26,026 nucleotides of DNA from JBAWYM01 sp037143575 (GTDB lineage: Bacteria; Patescibacteriota; Gracilibacteria; Peribacterales; Peribacteraceae). The notes beneath the pieces were generated by a model that ran no database searches, was not told the origin of the DNA, and saw only the letters and a list, made by a program, of their open reading frames with translations. A program made the position numbers and the translations under genes. Of this stretch, positions 6,520 through 14,106 are shown piece by piece (position 1 is the first letter of the stretch; every line of letters starts with the position of its first letter). The stretch is from the NCBI GenBank assembly GCA_037143575.1, contig JBAWYM010000022.1, positions 1-26,026 of the forward strand, read 5' to 3'.

Positions 6520-8193
6520 ATGCACATCCTCACCAAGCGCCCCCTCGGCTATCTCCTCGCGGTATGCGCAGCATGTGCACTGCCGGTGTCTACTTTCGCT
6601 GCATCCACTCCCGCGCTGTCTGCCATGCAGGGGGATGCGGGAAAGGTGCTTGGGATTCTGTTGCTCCTCATCGTTTTTGCGATCGTGCTCACGCGGGTCT
6701 GGGTGGGGATGGTGAATGTCTCATTCCTCTCACTCGAGCCCATCGATTCCATCGAACGGCGTCATCCGTACCTGCCGCCGGTGCGCGTTATCGCCCTCAC
6801 ACTTCTCGGGACGGTTCTTCTACTCTTCCTTTCTCTGCGGGCATTCCATGGCATCGCTCCATTCGAAGGGAACGACGGTTTGCGACGTGCCATCGGCTTC
6901 TTCGGCGTCGTTGCTCCTCTTACGATCCTTTCCCTCCTCAAGTGGAAGCATGCGAAGGAGTACATCTTCGCCTGTGCGGTTGGATCTCTTCTTGCCTTCG
7001 TCCTCATTGGATTTCAACGCGCGGTGATCGATGCGTCTACCCGACCCGATGCCGTTGCCCTGGCGCTCGGCGTCATTGGCGTCTCGCTGGCCTGGAAGTT
7101 CCTCTTCGGTCCGTGGAGTGCGCACATCAAGGCCACGGTTCTGGGGACGTTCCTCTTCTGGGTGGCGGTCGAGATTCTCTGGAGGGAGGCGCCGCAGGAG
7201 CGCATGGCGCATGTGCTGGCCTCGGGAGTAGCCATTGTTCCTGCCATCGTGTGGTGCGCGCTCTTTCTTAAGTATCACCACGAGCGCCTCACAGTTGTCC
7301 TGCTCATGTTCTTCTCGGGGATGCTCTCTACGGTTCCCATTCTCTTCTACGATTCGCTCGTCCGCAGCGGAACCGAGCTGCAGTTCCTCCTCTTCAAAGT
7401 CGTCCCCGAGAATTTCACCGCCACGAGCAATAGCTACGTCACGGGAGTTGCGGCTATCTCTCCGGGAATCCAGATGACGCTCCTCGCAAGCCTGCTCTCG
7501 TTCATGCTCGTCGGGCTCATCGAAGAGGCGAGTAAATTCTGGGTGCTCCAACGCAGCGGTCAGTCGACTTTCCGGTGTGTCAACGATGTGGTCGAGCTCG
7601 CGATCATCGTGGCCATTGGCTTCGCGTTCGCCGAGAACGTCATCAATCCGACGTACTTCGTGGCGTTCGTGAAGGAGAGTGTGTTCGCATCCGGGACTGC
7701 GGACTGGGGATCGTTCTTCGGCAATATCGTCGGTCGCTCCATACTCACGACGATGGTGCATATCGTTTCTACCGGTGTCATCGGGTACTTCTACGGGCTC
7801 GCGCTCTTCGCCGGTCCTGCGCTTACCGAGGCGCACGAACACGGCAAGTCTTCGCTCTTTTCCTCACTCTTTCATTCACTGATGCGCGTTTCCGAGACGT
7901 CGGTCTTCCGCAGGCAGATGATCTTCACCGGTCTTGCGTGCGCCATCCTGCTCCATGGCCTCTTCAATTTCCTCGTCTCCCTCCCAGATCTCCTCCCCGG
8001 CAATCCCCGCACGCTCGGCGATCTATTCGGTTCTGCGGCGGAATCATACTTTCATTACTGTTCCATCATTCTCATCCCGTCGCTCTTCTATGTGCTGGGA
8101 GGATTCTGGATCCTGAGCGTCCTCTTCTCGCAGTCGGAGAATGAGCGGGAGAGGGGAGTGCTGGTGACGGTGGATACGTTTGTGAGAGGATAA
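6520..8193 (+). CDS. PrsW-family intramembrane metalloprotease, large
   Basis: A 557-residue polytopic membrane protein. PrsW (MEROPS M82, related to the Abi/CAAX proteases) motifs are present in order: EEASKF (E335, E336, K339), FAFAEN (E372, N373), a histidine in MVHIVSTG (H414), and HGLFN (H479, N483). These conserved acidic and histidine residues in membrane helices form the expected active site. PrsW in Bacillus starts anti-sigma factor degradation. The first 300 residues form an N-terminal extension with a signal-like segment and about seven helices, so it is longer than typical PrsW (about 200-400). Pairing with the nearby sigma factor is tempting, but no anti-sigma gene is visible. 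Start ATG is fixed by the extended -10. Confidence 0.85.
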   Translation: MHILTKRPLGYLLAVCAACALPVSTFAASTPALSAMQGDAGKVLGILLLLIVFAIVLTRVWVGMVNVSFLSLEPIDSIERRHPYLPPVRVIALTLLGTVLLLFLSLRAFHGIAPFEGNDGLRRAIGFFGVVAPLTILSLLKWKHAKEYIFACAVGSLLAFVLIGFQRAVIDASTRPDAVALALGVIGVSLAWKFLFGPWSAHIKATVLGTFLFWVAVEILWREAPQERMAHVLASGVAIVPAIVWCALFLKYHHERLTVVLLMFFSGMLSTVPILFYDSLVRSGTELQFLLFKVVPENFTATSNSYVTGVAAISPGIQMTLLASLLSFMLVGLIEEASKFWVLQRSGQSTFRCVNDVVELAIIVAIGFAFAENVINPTYFVAFVKESVFASGTADWGSFFGNIVGRSILTTMVHIVSTGVIGYFYGLALFAGPALTEAHEHGKSSLFSSLFHSLMRVSETSVFRRQMIFTGLACAILLHGLFNFLVSLPDLLPGNPRTLGDLFGSAAESYFHYCSIILIPSLFYVLGGFWILSVLFSQSENERERGVLVTVDTFVRG

Positions 8194-8202
8194 CGAATAA
8201 GT

Positions 8203-8288
8203 TTCTAGTTATTGGTTTGCTAGTTATTGGTTTTTTCAGATGAGCATGTTCTTTGAAAAACTAATAACCATTAACCAGAAACTATTAA
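8203..8288. repeat. imperfect long inverted repeat after the PrsW-like gene
   Basis: The left part contains GTTTCTAGTTATTGG and a second TAGTTATTGG (8221-8230). The right part contains AAACTAATAACC and CAGAAACT. Together they form an imperfect AT-rich hairpin about 85 bp long, made from the same words as the inverted repeat at 11881-11948. It may act as a terminator between the two plus-strand genes. Confidence 0.65.
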
Positions 8289-8321
8289 CTCGCAAGATTA
8301 ACATTCATAATCACGATTTCG

Positions 8322-8350
8322 TTGTTCCCTCTACATTCCCTCGCTAGACT
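8322..8350 (+). promoter_or_regulatory. possible promoter of the S41 protease gene
   Basis: TTGTTC (8322-8327), 17-nt spacer, TAGACT (8345-8350), with the ATG 23 nt further on. Boxes are only moderately good. The leader is C/T-rich without a Shine-Dalgarno site. Confidence 0.35.
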
Positions 8351-8373
8351 CCCTCTACTTTCCACCCGCACTC

Positions 8374-10038
8374 ATGCTCCGATCCGCTTCACGATCTTCC
8401 TTTTCCAGACTTCTGACGCGACTGAGCGCCGGAGCGTTGCTCTTCGTTATTCCGCTTTCCCTCTCCGCCTCATCCGTCGCCAGTATTCTCCGCACTGCGG
8501 ACGATGTTGCCGTTACACGGGGGGAATTTGTGCAGGCTGCGGTGACACTCTTCAGTACTCCGAGCTCTAGGATCACGTTGCCCTACCGTCGGATCCCCAA
8601 GGCTCTCGAATCTGCTGCGGCATCCGCCTATGCTCTCAAGGCGCTCGAGGTCTTCGGCTCCGAGTTCTACCCAGCACGCTCCATCACCCGTGGCGAAGCG
8701 CTCTACGTCGTCATGAAGCTGCAGAAAGTCACTGCCAAACCGACGACGGTCTTTCGGGATGCGAAGGCTGCCGGGGAGGCCATCGCTTCTGCCGTGCAGG
8801 CTGCCGTGAGTAATGGGTGGATGGAGCCGCAATCTGCCACGCAGTTTGGCGTGACGGATACGTTGATGGGCATCGATGCGCGTTTGCTGCTGCGCAAGGT
8901 CCTAGGGGAAGGGGGGATCCAGAATGGGGGAATGACGACAGACGGTATTCCCACCATTCAGATCAAACTCAATCCTGGAATTTCAGCTTCCTCGCAGCTT
9001 CCCAAAGGGCAGATTCTCCAGAATCTCTGGGGCATTATCCAGAGTGACTATCTGCACACCGAGAAGATTCAGCCGGACGTCGCTGCTTACGATGCCGCTG
9101 AGGCGCTCGTCAATAGTCTCGATGATCCGTACTCCGTCTTCTACCGTCCGCAGAAGGCGCAGGATTTCAATGATCGTATCAATGGAGAAGTTTCCGGTAT
9201 CGGTGCACAAGTGGAGGAAAGCAAAGATGGCCTGATCACCGTCGTCACGCCCATTACCGGTTCGCCGGCGGAGAAAGCAGGCATCAAACCGGGGGATCTG
9301 ATTTTGTCAGTCGATGGAGTGAGCTTGAAAGGGCTTTCCGTGGAAGATGCCGTCGCCAAGATCCGCGGTCCCGTCGGCACCACGGTGAAGCTGACGATCA
9401 GCCGCAACGGTAATCAGTTCGATCTCTCCGTTGTCCGTGATGTCGTGAAGGTCCCCGAGATCAGCATCAGCTGGCAGGGCAATGTGGCGGTGGTGAAGCT
9501 CGCCCAGTTCGGCAAGCTCACTGATAGCGATCTGCGCGCACAGATGGAGAAGATCCAGCTGCAGAATCCTACGGGGATGATCCTCGATCTGCGCAACAAC
9601 CCGGGAGGATTACTCCATGCTGCGGATACCGTGTGCGCCAATTTCCTTCCCAAAGGATCCGTGGTTGCGCAGATCAAAGCGCGCTCCGGAACGACCACGG
9701 AGCAGACTGATGACGATCCCTCCATTCTTCCATCCGTCCCGCTCGTCGTCCTCGTGAACAAGGGTTCGGCTTCGGCGGCGGAGATCGTCGCCGGTGCGCT
9801 TCAGGATGCCGGCAGGGCGAAGATCGTGGGAGAGCAGAGCTTCGGCAAAGGGACGGTGCAGGAGGTCCTCGAGTTCTCGGATCGCAGCAGCCTCAAGCTC
9901 ACCATCGCCGAGTGGTTCACGCCCAACGGTCGCGCCATCAATGGCAAAGGCGTGACACCCGATGTGGTGGTGACGTCGACAGGTGATCGCGATGAGCAGA
10001 TGTCGCGTGCGCTCTTGATTCTGCAGGGGGGGCGGTAA
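8374..10038 (+). CDS. S41 C-terminal processing protease with SLH-like N-terminal repeats
   Basis: A 554-residue exported protease. A signal peptide (about residues 1-32) is followed by three SLH-like segments: VTRGEFVQAAVTLF, ITRGEALYVVMKLQ, and FRDAKAAGEAIASAVQAAVS with the downstream MGIDARLLLRKVLG. A PDZ domain spans about 275-357 (GIGAQVEES, then SPAEKAGIKPGDLILSVDG). The catalytic core has the Ser/Lys dyad: S467 in NKGSASAAE and K492 in SFGKGTVQ, exactly 25 residues apart as in Tsp and CtpB, with Q496 also conserved. It should trim C termini of envelope proteins. The SLH-like part may anchor it to the cell wall. A hairpin of the shared-loop family follows the stop. Confidence 0.93.
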   Translation: MLRSASRSSFSRLLTRLSAGALLFVIPLSLSASSVASILRTADDVAVTRGEFVQAAVTLFSTPSSRITLPYRRIPKALESAAASAYALKALEVFGSEFYPARSITRGEALYVVMKLQKVTAKPTTVFRDAKAAGEAIASAVQAAVSNGWMEPQSATQFGVTDTLMGIDARLLLRKVLGEGGIQNGGMTTDGIPTIQIKLNPGISASSQLPKGQILQNLWGIIQSDYLHTEKIQPDVAAYDAAEALVNSLDDPYSVFYRPQKAQDFNDRINGEVSGIGAQVEESKDGLITVVTPITGSPAEKAGIKPGDLILSVDGVSLKGLSVEDAVAKIRGPVGTTVKLTISRNGNQFDLSVVRDVVKVPEISISWQGNVAVVKLAQFGKLTDSDLRAQMEKIQLQNPTGMILDLRNNPGGLLHAADTVCANFLPKGSVVAQIKARSGTTTEQTDDDPSILPSVPLVVLVNKGSASAAEIVAGALQDAGRAKIVGEQSFGKGTVQEVLEFSDRSSLKLTIAEWFTPNGRAINGKGVTPDVVVTSTGDRDEQMSRALLILQGGR

Positions 10039-10045
10039 ATGGAGC

Positions 10046-10117
10046 TTTTGAAGAACTATGAAAATTTGTCACAGTGAGCCGCGTCGAACTGCGACAAATT
10101 TTCGATTTTCTTCAAAA
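10046..10117. repeat. shared-loop hairpin, class A, with outer stem
   Basis: Inner arms GAAAATTTGTC (10060-10070) and GACAAATTTTC (10093-10103) enclose the family loop (GAGCCGCGTCGA). An outer 10-bp stem (TTTTGAAGAA at 10046-10055 with its complement at 10108-10117) wraps it. It begins 8 bp after the protease stop codon and could end that transcript. Confidence 0.8.
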
Positions 10118-10230
10118 TGCTGTGGTCTGATGTTTCGACTCGACTCAGTACAGGCTGAACATATTCTGACATTTTCTAGGTTTCCATAGATTCTGCGTTG
10201 CTCGGATGTCCCAGAAAGTGTCCGAATCAC

Positions 10231-10259
10231 TTGAGGACTGATGATGTGCGGGATAGGGT
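10231..10259 (+). promoter_or_regulatory. possible promoter of the small ORF at 10266
   Basis: TTGAGG (10231-10236), 17-nt spacer, TAGGGT (10254-10259), then 6 nt to ATG. The -10 is weak, but the spacing to the start codon matches the leaderless pattern of the other genes. Confidence 0.35.
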
Positions 10260-10265
10260 TGAGGT

Positions 10266-10466
10266 ATGAGTGAATATAGTGCTAGGCAATTTATCCATAA
10301 TGTTGAAGCTGCAAGACGGCCACATGTGCAGCCGCTCTCGGAGGGAACCAAGATGTGCCTTCAAGGACTCGCTGGAGCGCATAATGAAAAGCTTCGTGAA
10401 GCATCTACACTATCTGTAATTGAACCTCCTCCAGCTGAGAGTGCGCCGATTGCTGAGGAGGAATGA
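10266..10466 (+). CDS. small hypothetical protein
   Basis: A 66-residue ORF with no family I recognise. It is hydrophilic, with an acidic, proline-containing tail (PPPAESAPIAEEE) and no membrane segment. Support for a real gene is positional. A promoter-like pair sits upstream at the spacing used elsewhere in the window, GAGG lies a few bases before the ATG, and a bidirectional hairpin terminator follows directly at the stop codon. It lies in an AT-rich, repeat-rich stretch. Confidence 0.5.
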   Translation: MSEYSARQFIHNVEAARRPHVQPLSEGTKMCLQGLAGAHNEKLREASTLSVIEPPPAESAPIAEEE

Positions 10467-10510
10467 AAAAAAATGCCATGGTTCGACGCGGCTCACCATG
10501 ACATTTTTTT
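10466..10510. terminator. bidirectional terminator, shared-loop hairpin class B
   Basis: An A8 run (10466-10473, overlapping the ORF stop), arms ATGCCATGG (10473-10481) and CCATGACAT (10496-10504), loop TTCGACGCGGCTCA, then T7 (10504-10510). It sits between converging genes and has a U-tract on either strand. One pair is A.C on the plus strand but G.U on the minus strand, so the minus-strand RNA folds slightly better. It is identical to the copy at 11121-11160. Confidence 0.8.
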
Positions 10511-10540
10511 CAAAATTAGCATACAACCGCCTCCCCAAGC

Positions 10541-11101
10541 TCAGCTCTGACAAAGATCAATCACCTTTCGTGAGTTCGCATCATCGTATTCTTTCATAGC
10601 CTTCATGCGATTGAATGTCGGATCCAGCTGTTCCTGCAGAAACAAGACGATATGTCCGTGCGTCACGATCAGGATCTTCTTGTTGTCATAGGTCTGATGC
10701 AGGTGATGTACAAATTCCATAGCTCGATTCTTCGCATCCAATAAGCTTTCCCCGTTCGGATAGGGGACGGATTCATCATGGTATTTTTCCAGGAATGCGT
10801 CGGTCACGGCGTATGTGCATAACTCCAAATCACCTACGCAGACCTCTTTCAGAAGTGCATTCTCGATGATTTCGCATTGGGAGTTTCTCGCAAAGATCAT
10901 GGCAGTCTCTTTCGTTCTCCTGAATGGAGAAGTGATGATCAGATCAAAATCTCGATATTTCTTGGCTTCAGTTTCGATTTCTTTCCTTCCATTCTCCGAT
11001 AAGCCAAATTGGTTCTTGTTTTCCAATTTCGTGGAATCAATCCCCAGGAGATTATTTTCTGATTCTCCATGCCGGACGACAAATACGTGGTTATGCGCCA
11101 T
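10541..11101 (-). CDS. histidine phosphatase (phosphoglycerate mutase-like) family protein
   Basis: A 186-residue member of the histidine phosphatase superfamily. The catalytic RHGE motif is R10-H11-G12-E13, a second conserved region is ITSPFRRTKETA, the acid residue is expected in the KEVCVGDLE stretch, and the second histidine is in VTHGH. These enzymes form a phosphohistidine and act on phosphosugars, phosphopeptides or other esters, so the substrate cannot be told. TACAAT (11110-11115, minus strand) lies 8 nt before the ATG, which suggests a leaderless mRNA. The gene is AT-richer than the core genes and is enclosed by two identical class B hairpins in direct orientation. Confidence 0.9.
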   Translation of the reverse strand: MAHNHVFVVRHGESENNLLGIDSTKLENKNQFGLSENGRKEIETEAKKYRDFDLIITSPFRRTKETAMIFARNSQCEIIENALLKEVCVGDLELCTYAVTDAFLEKYHDESVPYPNGESLLDAKNRAMEFVHHLHQTYDNKKILIVTHGHIVLFLQEQLDPTFNRMKAMKEYDDANSRKVIDLCQS

Positions 11102-11109
11102 GCATCACT

Positions 11110-11115
11110 ATTGTA
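11110..11115 (-). promoter_or_regulatory. -10 box of the histidine phosphatase gene
   Basis: TACAAT on the minus strand, 8 nt before the start codon. The -35 position would fall inside the adjacent class B hairpin and shows no clear consensus. Confidence 0.45.
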
Positions 11116-11120
11116 TCTCA

Positions 11121-11160
11121 AAATGCCATGGTTCGACGCGGCTCACCATGACATTTTTTT
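11121..11160. repeat. shared-loop hairpin, class B, second copy
   Basis: From AAATGCCATGG to the T7 run this copy is identical to 10471-10510, and the similarity continues into the following ATTAGCA region. It lies between the phosphatase gene and the class A hairpin at 11175. Confidence 0.85.
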
Positions 11161-11174
11161 CATTATTAGCACAA

Positions 11175-11214
11175 CAATTTGTCACAGTGAGCCGTGTCGA
11201 ACTGCGACAAATTG
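11175..11214. repeat. shared-loop hairpin, class A
   Basis: Arms CAATTTGTCACAGT (11175-11188) and ACTGCGACAAATTG (11201-11214) form 14 pairs around the loop GAGCCGTGTCGA. The only plus-strand mismatch is A.C, which becomes G.U on the minus strand. It lies downstream of the minus-strand gene at 11266 and may be its terminator. Confidence 0.8.
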
Positions 11215-11265
11215 GAGCGCGACTTGATATGTACGAGCTCACATATATTCGCTTGAGAATTGTCA

Positions 11266-11574
11266 CTACGCAGCTGCTTCTAGAGGAAGGCTTGGAGTGT
11301 TTGTTGGTGGGTCATCCAAAGACTTTAGGACTCTGAAGGGTAATTCTTCGTACCACTGCGGTGTTCCACTAGGAGGGGGGATTCCCAATTTCATGCATTC
11401 TCGAACTTTATCACTTAATGCGAGTACCCAACTACTGATTTTCATGCCTCTTTCTCCAATTTCTGAAGTATCTACAGGAACAAGGCGTTCAACCAGTGAG
11501 CCTATTGGAATTTCTTTCCAAGGAGTTCCCTCATTAGGAATTTTAGCCCATGGAGGAAGATCTGAATTGTTCAT
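11266..11574 (-). CDS. hypothetical protein downstream of rpsU
   Basis: A 102-residue ORF with no recognised family. It is soluble, with several tryptophan and proline residues (LPPWAKIPNEGTPWKEIPIG near the start, GIPPPSGTPQWYEELPF later) and an alanine-ending tail. It begins 19 bp after the rpsU stop codon on the same strand, so it probably shares the rpsU transcript. A class A hairpin follows some 50 bp past its stop. Base composition is lower in GC than core genes. The long plus-strand frame opposite it is most likely a shadow because it also crosses rpsU. Confidence 0.55.
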   Translation of the reverse strand: MNNSDLPPWAKIPNEGTPWKEIPIGSLVERLVPVDTSEIGERGMKISSWVLALSDKVRECMKLGIPPPSGTPQWYEELPFRVLKSLDDPPTNTPSLPLEAAA

Positions 11575-11593
11575 CGATCTGCGAGAATCAATT

Positions 11594-11809
11594 TCACATA
11601 TTCGAATAAAACTTCTTCAGCCTGTTCTCGGACCGGTACTCCTCGCGCTTGAGTGCCTTGAGGCGGACGAGACGCTTGTTGGGCTTGCGCTTGAAGTGGG
11701 CACGCTCACGCAGGAGCTTGAGGAGCCCCGTTTTCTGCACCTGCGACTTGAAGCGCTGCTGCAGACGGTCGTTACTTTCTTCGCCTTTGCGGTGTGCGTG
11801 GATGGCCAT
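11594..11809 (-). CDS. rpsU: 30S ribosomal protein S21
   Basis: A 71-residue, very basic protein. The core RLQQRFKSQVQKTGLLKLLRE, followed by HFKRKPNKRLVRLKALKREEYR, matches the bS21 pattern of an RFK segment, a leucine-rich helix and a C-terminal Arg/Lys-rich tail. S21 sits near the 3' end of 16S rRNA where the anti-Shine-Dalgarno lies, which is relevant given the scarcity of Shine-Dalgarno sites here. TTGCAA (11842-11847), a 17-nt spacer and TACTCT (11819-11824) lie 9 nt before the ATG. Confidence 0.88.
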   Translation of the reverse strand: MAIHAHRKGEESNDRLQQRFKSQVQKTGLLKLLRERAHFKRKPNKRLVRLKALKREEYRSENRLKKFYSNM

Positions 11810-11818
11810 AGCGGGGGG

Positions 11819-11847
11819 AGAGTATGGGAGGTGTGGGGGGATTGCAA
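11819..11847 (-). promoter_or_regulatory. promoter of rpsU
   Basis: Minus-strand TTGCAA (11842-11847), 17-nt spacer, TACTCT (11819-11824), 9 nt to the ATG. A nearly leaderless mRNA is predicted. Confidence 0.55.
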
Positions 11848-11880
11848 GAAAATACGCGAATATACGAAGTTGTTAGTTTC

Positions 11881-11948
11881 TAGTTATTGGTTATTAGTTT
11901 CCGAGATGCCATCTCTCTCGTCAGCGCTAAACTAATAACCAATAACTA
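11881..11948. repeat. perfect 20-bp inverted repeat between rpsU and gyrB
   Basis: Arms at 11881-11900 and 11929-11948 are perfect complements (TAGTTATTGG and TTATTAGTTT words on the left, AAACTAATAACC and AATAACTA words on the right) with a 28-nt loop. The same words form the imperfect repeat at 8203-8288 and appear singly at 239-274. It lies between the divergent rpsU and gyrB promoters, so a terminator role is unlikely at this copy. Confidence 0.85.
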
Positions 11949-11994
11949 ACAACCAGAAACTCTCCCTGATCTCAGAATAATCGGATGTCCTCCA

Positions 11995-12023
11995 TTGCTT
12001 GCGATGTCTAACTTGCGTAGAAT
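11995..12023 (+). promoter_or_regulatory. promoter of gyrB
   Basis: TTGCTT (11995-12000), 17-nt spacer, TAGAAT (12018-12023), then 9 nt to the ATG at 12033. A leader of only a few bases is predicted. Confidence 0.6.
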
Positions 12024-12032
12024 CCCCGCGAT

Positions 12033-14093
12033 ATGAATCCCGCCAAGCAACAGTACACCGCCGAGAATATTCAAGTGCTCGAGGGTCTCGAGCCCGTCCG
12101 CAAGCGCCCGGGCATGTACATCGGGTCCACCGATGAACGGGGGCTGCATCACCTCGTCTGGGAAATCGTGGACAATGCTATCGACGAAGCGATGGCAGGG
12201 CATTGTGACCTCGTGACGGTGATTCTCCATGATGACGGCTCGGTGAGCTGTGAGGACAACGGGCGGGGAATTCCGGTGGATATTCATCCCAAAGCCAAGA
12301 AGTCTGCTCTGGAAATCGTGCTGACCACACTGCATGCCGGAGGGAAATTTGGAGGCGACGACAGCGGATATAAGGTGTCTGGAGGTCTCCATGGCGTCGG
12401 TTCCTCTGTGGTCAATGCGCTCAGTATCAAGATGCACGCTGAGGTCTATCGTGATGGGAAGGTGTGGGTGCAGGATTACGAGCGTGGCAAGCCGCAGGCC
12501 GATGTGAAATCCAAGGGGGAGTCGAAGAAGACGGGGACCCTCATCCGCTTCTATCCCGATAAGGAGATCTTCGACACACTGGATTTCTCCCTCGTGACGA
12601 TCATGCAGCGCCTTCGTCAGCAGGCGTACCTCACCCGCGGCATTACGATCGGGCTGCTCGACGAACGCGAGAAGCGCAATGAGGAAGACCAGAAGTTTCC
12701 CCGCCTGTACCGCTTCCACTTCGAGGGCGGTATTTCCGCGTACGTGCAGCATCTCAACGATTCCAAGGATGTCATCGGCAAGCCGATCTGGTTCGAGAAG
12801 GAAACACCGGATGGCTTCGTGGAAGTCGCGCTCCAGTACACGCAATCCTTTCAGGAGCTGGTGGCGAGCTTCGCCAATAACATTCACACCACCGAGGGAG
12901 GACATCACCTCACGGGATTCAAAGCGGCGATCACGCGGACCATCAATGCCTACGCCCGCACCCAGAGCTTGCTCAAAGAGAAGGACGAGAACCTCACGGC
13001 GGATGATGTGCGCGAAGGACTCACCGCAGTCATTGCTGTGCGTCTCAAGGATCCCCAGTTCGAAGGCCAGACCAAGTCCAAGCTCGGTAATGCCGAAATG
13101 AAAACGGCTGTGGAGACCGTCGTCAATGAGAAGCTGGCGGAGTACTTCGAGGAGCATCCGGGCGAAGCCAGAGATGTGGTGGCCAAGTGTCTCCTTGCGT
13201 CCCGCGCCCGCATGGCCGCCCGCGCCGCCCGCGACTCCGTGATCCGCAAGGGTGCACTGGAGGGGATGACGCTGCCGGGGAAGCTCGCGGACTGTTCCAG
13301 CCGTGATCCTTCCGAATGCGAGCTGTACATTGTGGAGGGTGATTCCGCTGGTGGCTCCGCCAAGCAGGGACGCAATCGGGAGTTTCAGGCGATTTTGCCG
13401 CTGCGTGGCAAGATCCTCAACGTGGAGCAGGCGCGACTGGATAAGATGTTGGCGAATAACGAAATCAAGTCGCTGATCATCGCTCTGGGTGTGGGGATCG
13501 GTGAGGTGAAGGATCTGCAGAGACTGCGCTATCACAGAGTCGTGATCATGACCGATGCCGACGTCGACGGCGCGCACATCCGCACGTTACTTCTCACACT
13601 CTTCTTCCGGTACTTCCACGAGCTCATCGAAGCCGGCTACATCTACATCGCCCAGCCTCCGCTCTACAAGCTCTCCCGCGGGAAGGATACGGCCTATGCT
13701 TATAACGATGAGGAGAAAGAGAAGTTCCTCAAGGAGTGGGGGATCGATAGCTCGGAGCTCCAATCAATGGACGAGTCCGACGAAACCGAAGAAACCGTAG
13801 AGGCTGAGGATATGGAAGCGCTGACCAAGGGTGGCAAGGATCGGAGTAAGAAGGAGGAGAAGAAGAAGGGAGCGAAGGTCAATATTCAGCGCTACAAAGG
13901 TCTAGGAGAAATGAATCCCGAGCAGCTCTGGGAAACGACAATGGATCCGGAGCGACGCTCCATGCTCCGCGTGACGATGGAGAATGCTGAGATGGCGGAT
14001 GCGACCTTTACGACCCTCATGGGTCCCGAAGTGGCGCCGCGCAGGAAGTTCATTCAGACGCATGCGAAATCCGTGAAAAATCTGGATATTTAA
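12033..14093 (+). CDS. gyrB: DNA gyrase subunit B
   Basis: A 686-residue type IIA topoisomerase ATPase subunit. The GHKL ATP site includes E44/N48 in WEIVDNAIDEA, EDNGRGIPVDIH and VSGGLHGVGSSVVNALS. The TOPRIM domain has E435 in VEGDSAGGSAKQGR and D508/D510/D512 in MTDADVDGAH. The C-terminal end carries QRYKGLGEMNPEQLWETTMDP. Just before this motif is a strongly charged low-complexity stretch (an acidic part about residues 575-595, then Lys-rich to about 617). It replaces the usual short linker. No gyrA is in the window. With GyrA it introduces negative supercoils. Confidence 0.96.
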   Translation: MNPAKQQYTAENIQVLEGLEPVRKRPGMYIGSTDERGLHHLVWEIVDNAIDEAMAGHCDLVTVILHDDGSVSCEDNGRGIPVDIHPKAKKSALEIVLTTLHAGGKFGGDDSGYKVSGGLHGVGSSVVNALSIKMHAEVYRDGKVWVQDYERGKPQADVKSKGESKKTGTLIRFYPDKEIFDTLDFSLVTIMQRLRQQAYLTRGITIGLLDEREKRNEEDQKFPRLYRFHFEGGISAYVQHLNDSKDVIGKPIWFEKETPDGFVEVALQYTQSFQELVASFANNIHTTEGGHHLTGFKAAITRTINAYARTQSLLKEKDENLTADDVREGLTAVIAVRLKDPQFEGQTKSKLGNAEMKTAVETVVNEKLAEYFEEHPGEARDVVAKCLLASRARMAARAARDSVIRKGALEGMTLPGKLADCSSRDPSECELYIVEGDSAGGSAKQGRNREFQAILPLRGKILNVEQARLDKMLANNEIKSLIIALGVGIGEVKDLQRLRYHRVVIMTDADVDGAHIRTLLLTLFFRYFHELIEAGYIYIAQPPLYKLSRGKDTAYAYNDEEKEKFLKEWGIDSSELQSMDESDETEETVEAEDMEALTKGGKDRSKKEEKKKGAKVNIQRYKGLGEMNPEQLWETTMDPERRSMLRVTMENAEMADATFTTLMGPEVAPRRKFIQTHAKSVKNLDI

Positions 14094-14106
14094 TCACCAT
14101 ATTTCT

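Noticed and set aside
11297..11935. A 212-codon plus-strand open frame
   Set aside because: It runs antisense through the hypothetical gene, rpsU and the inverted repeat; the opposite strand has a recognisable S21 protein and a promoter.
11946..13577. A 543-codon minus-strand frame opposite gyrB
   Set aside because: Shadow of gyrB caused by codon bias; the plus strand encodes all gyrase motifs.
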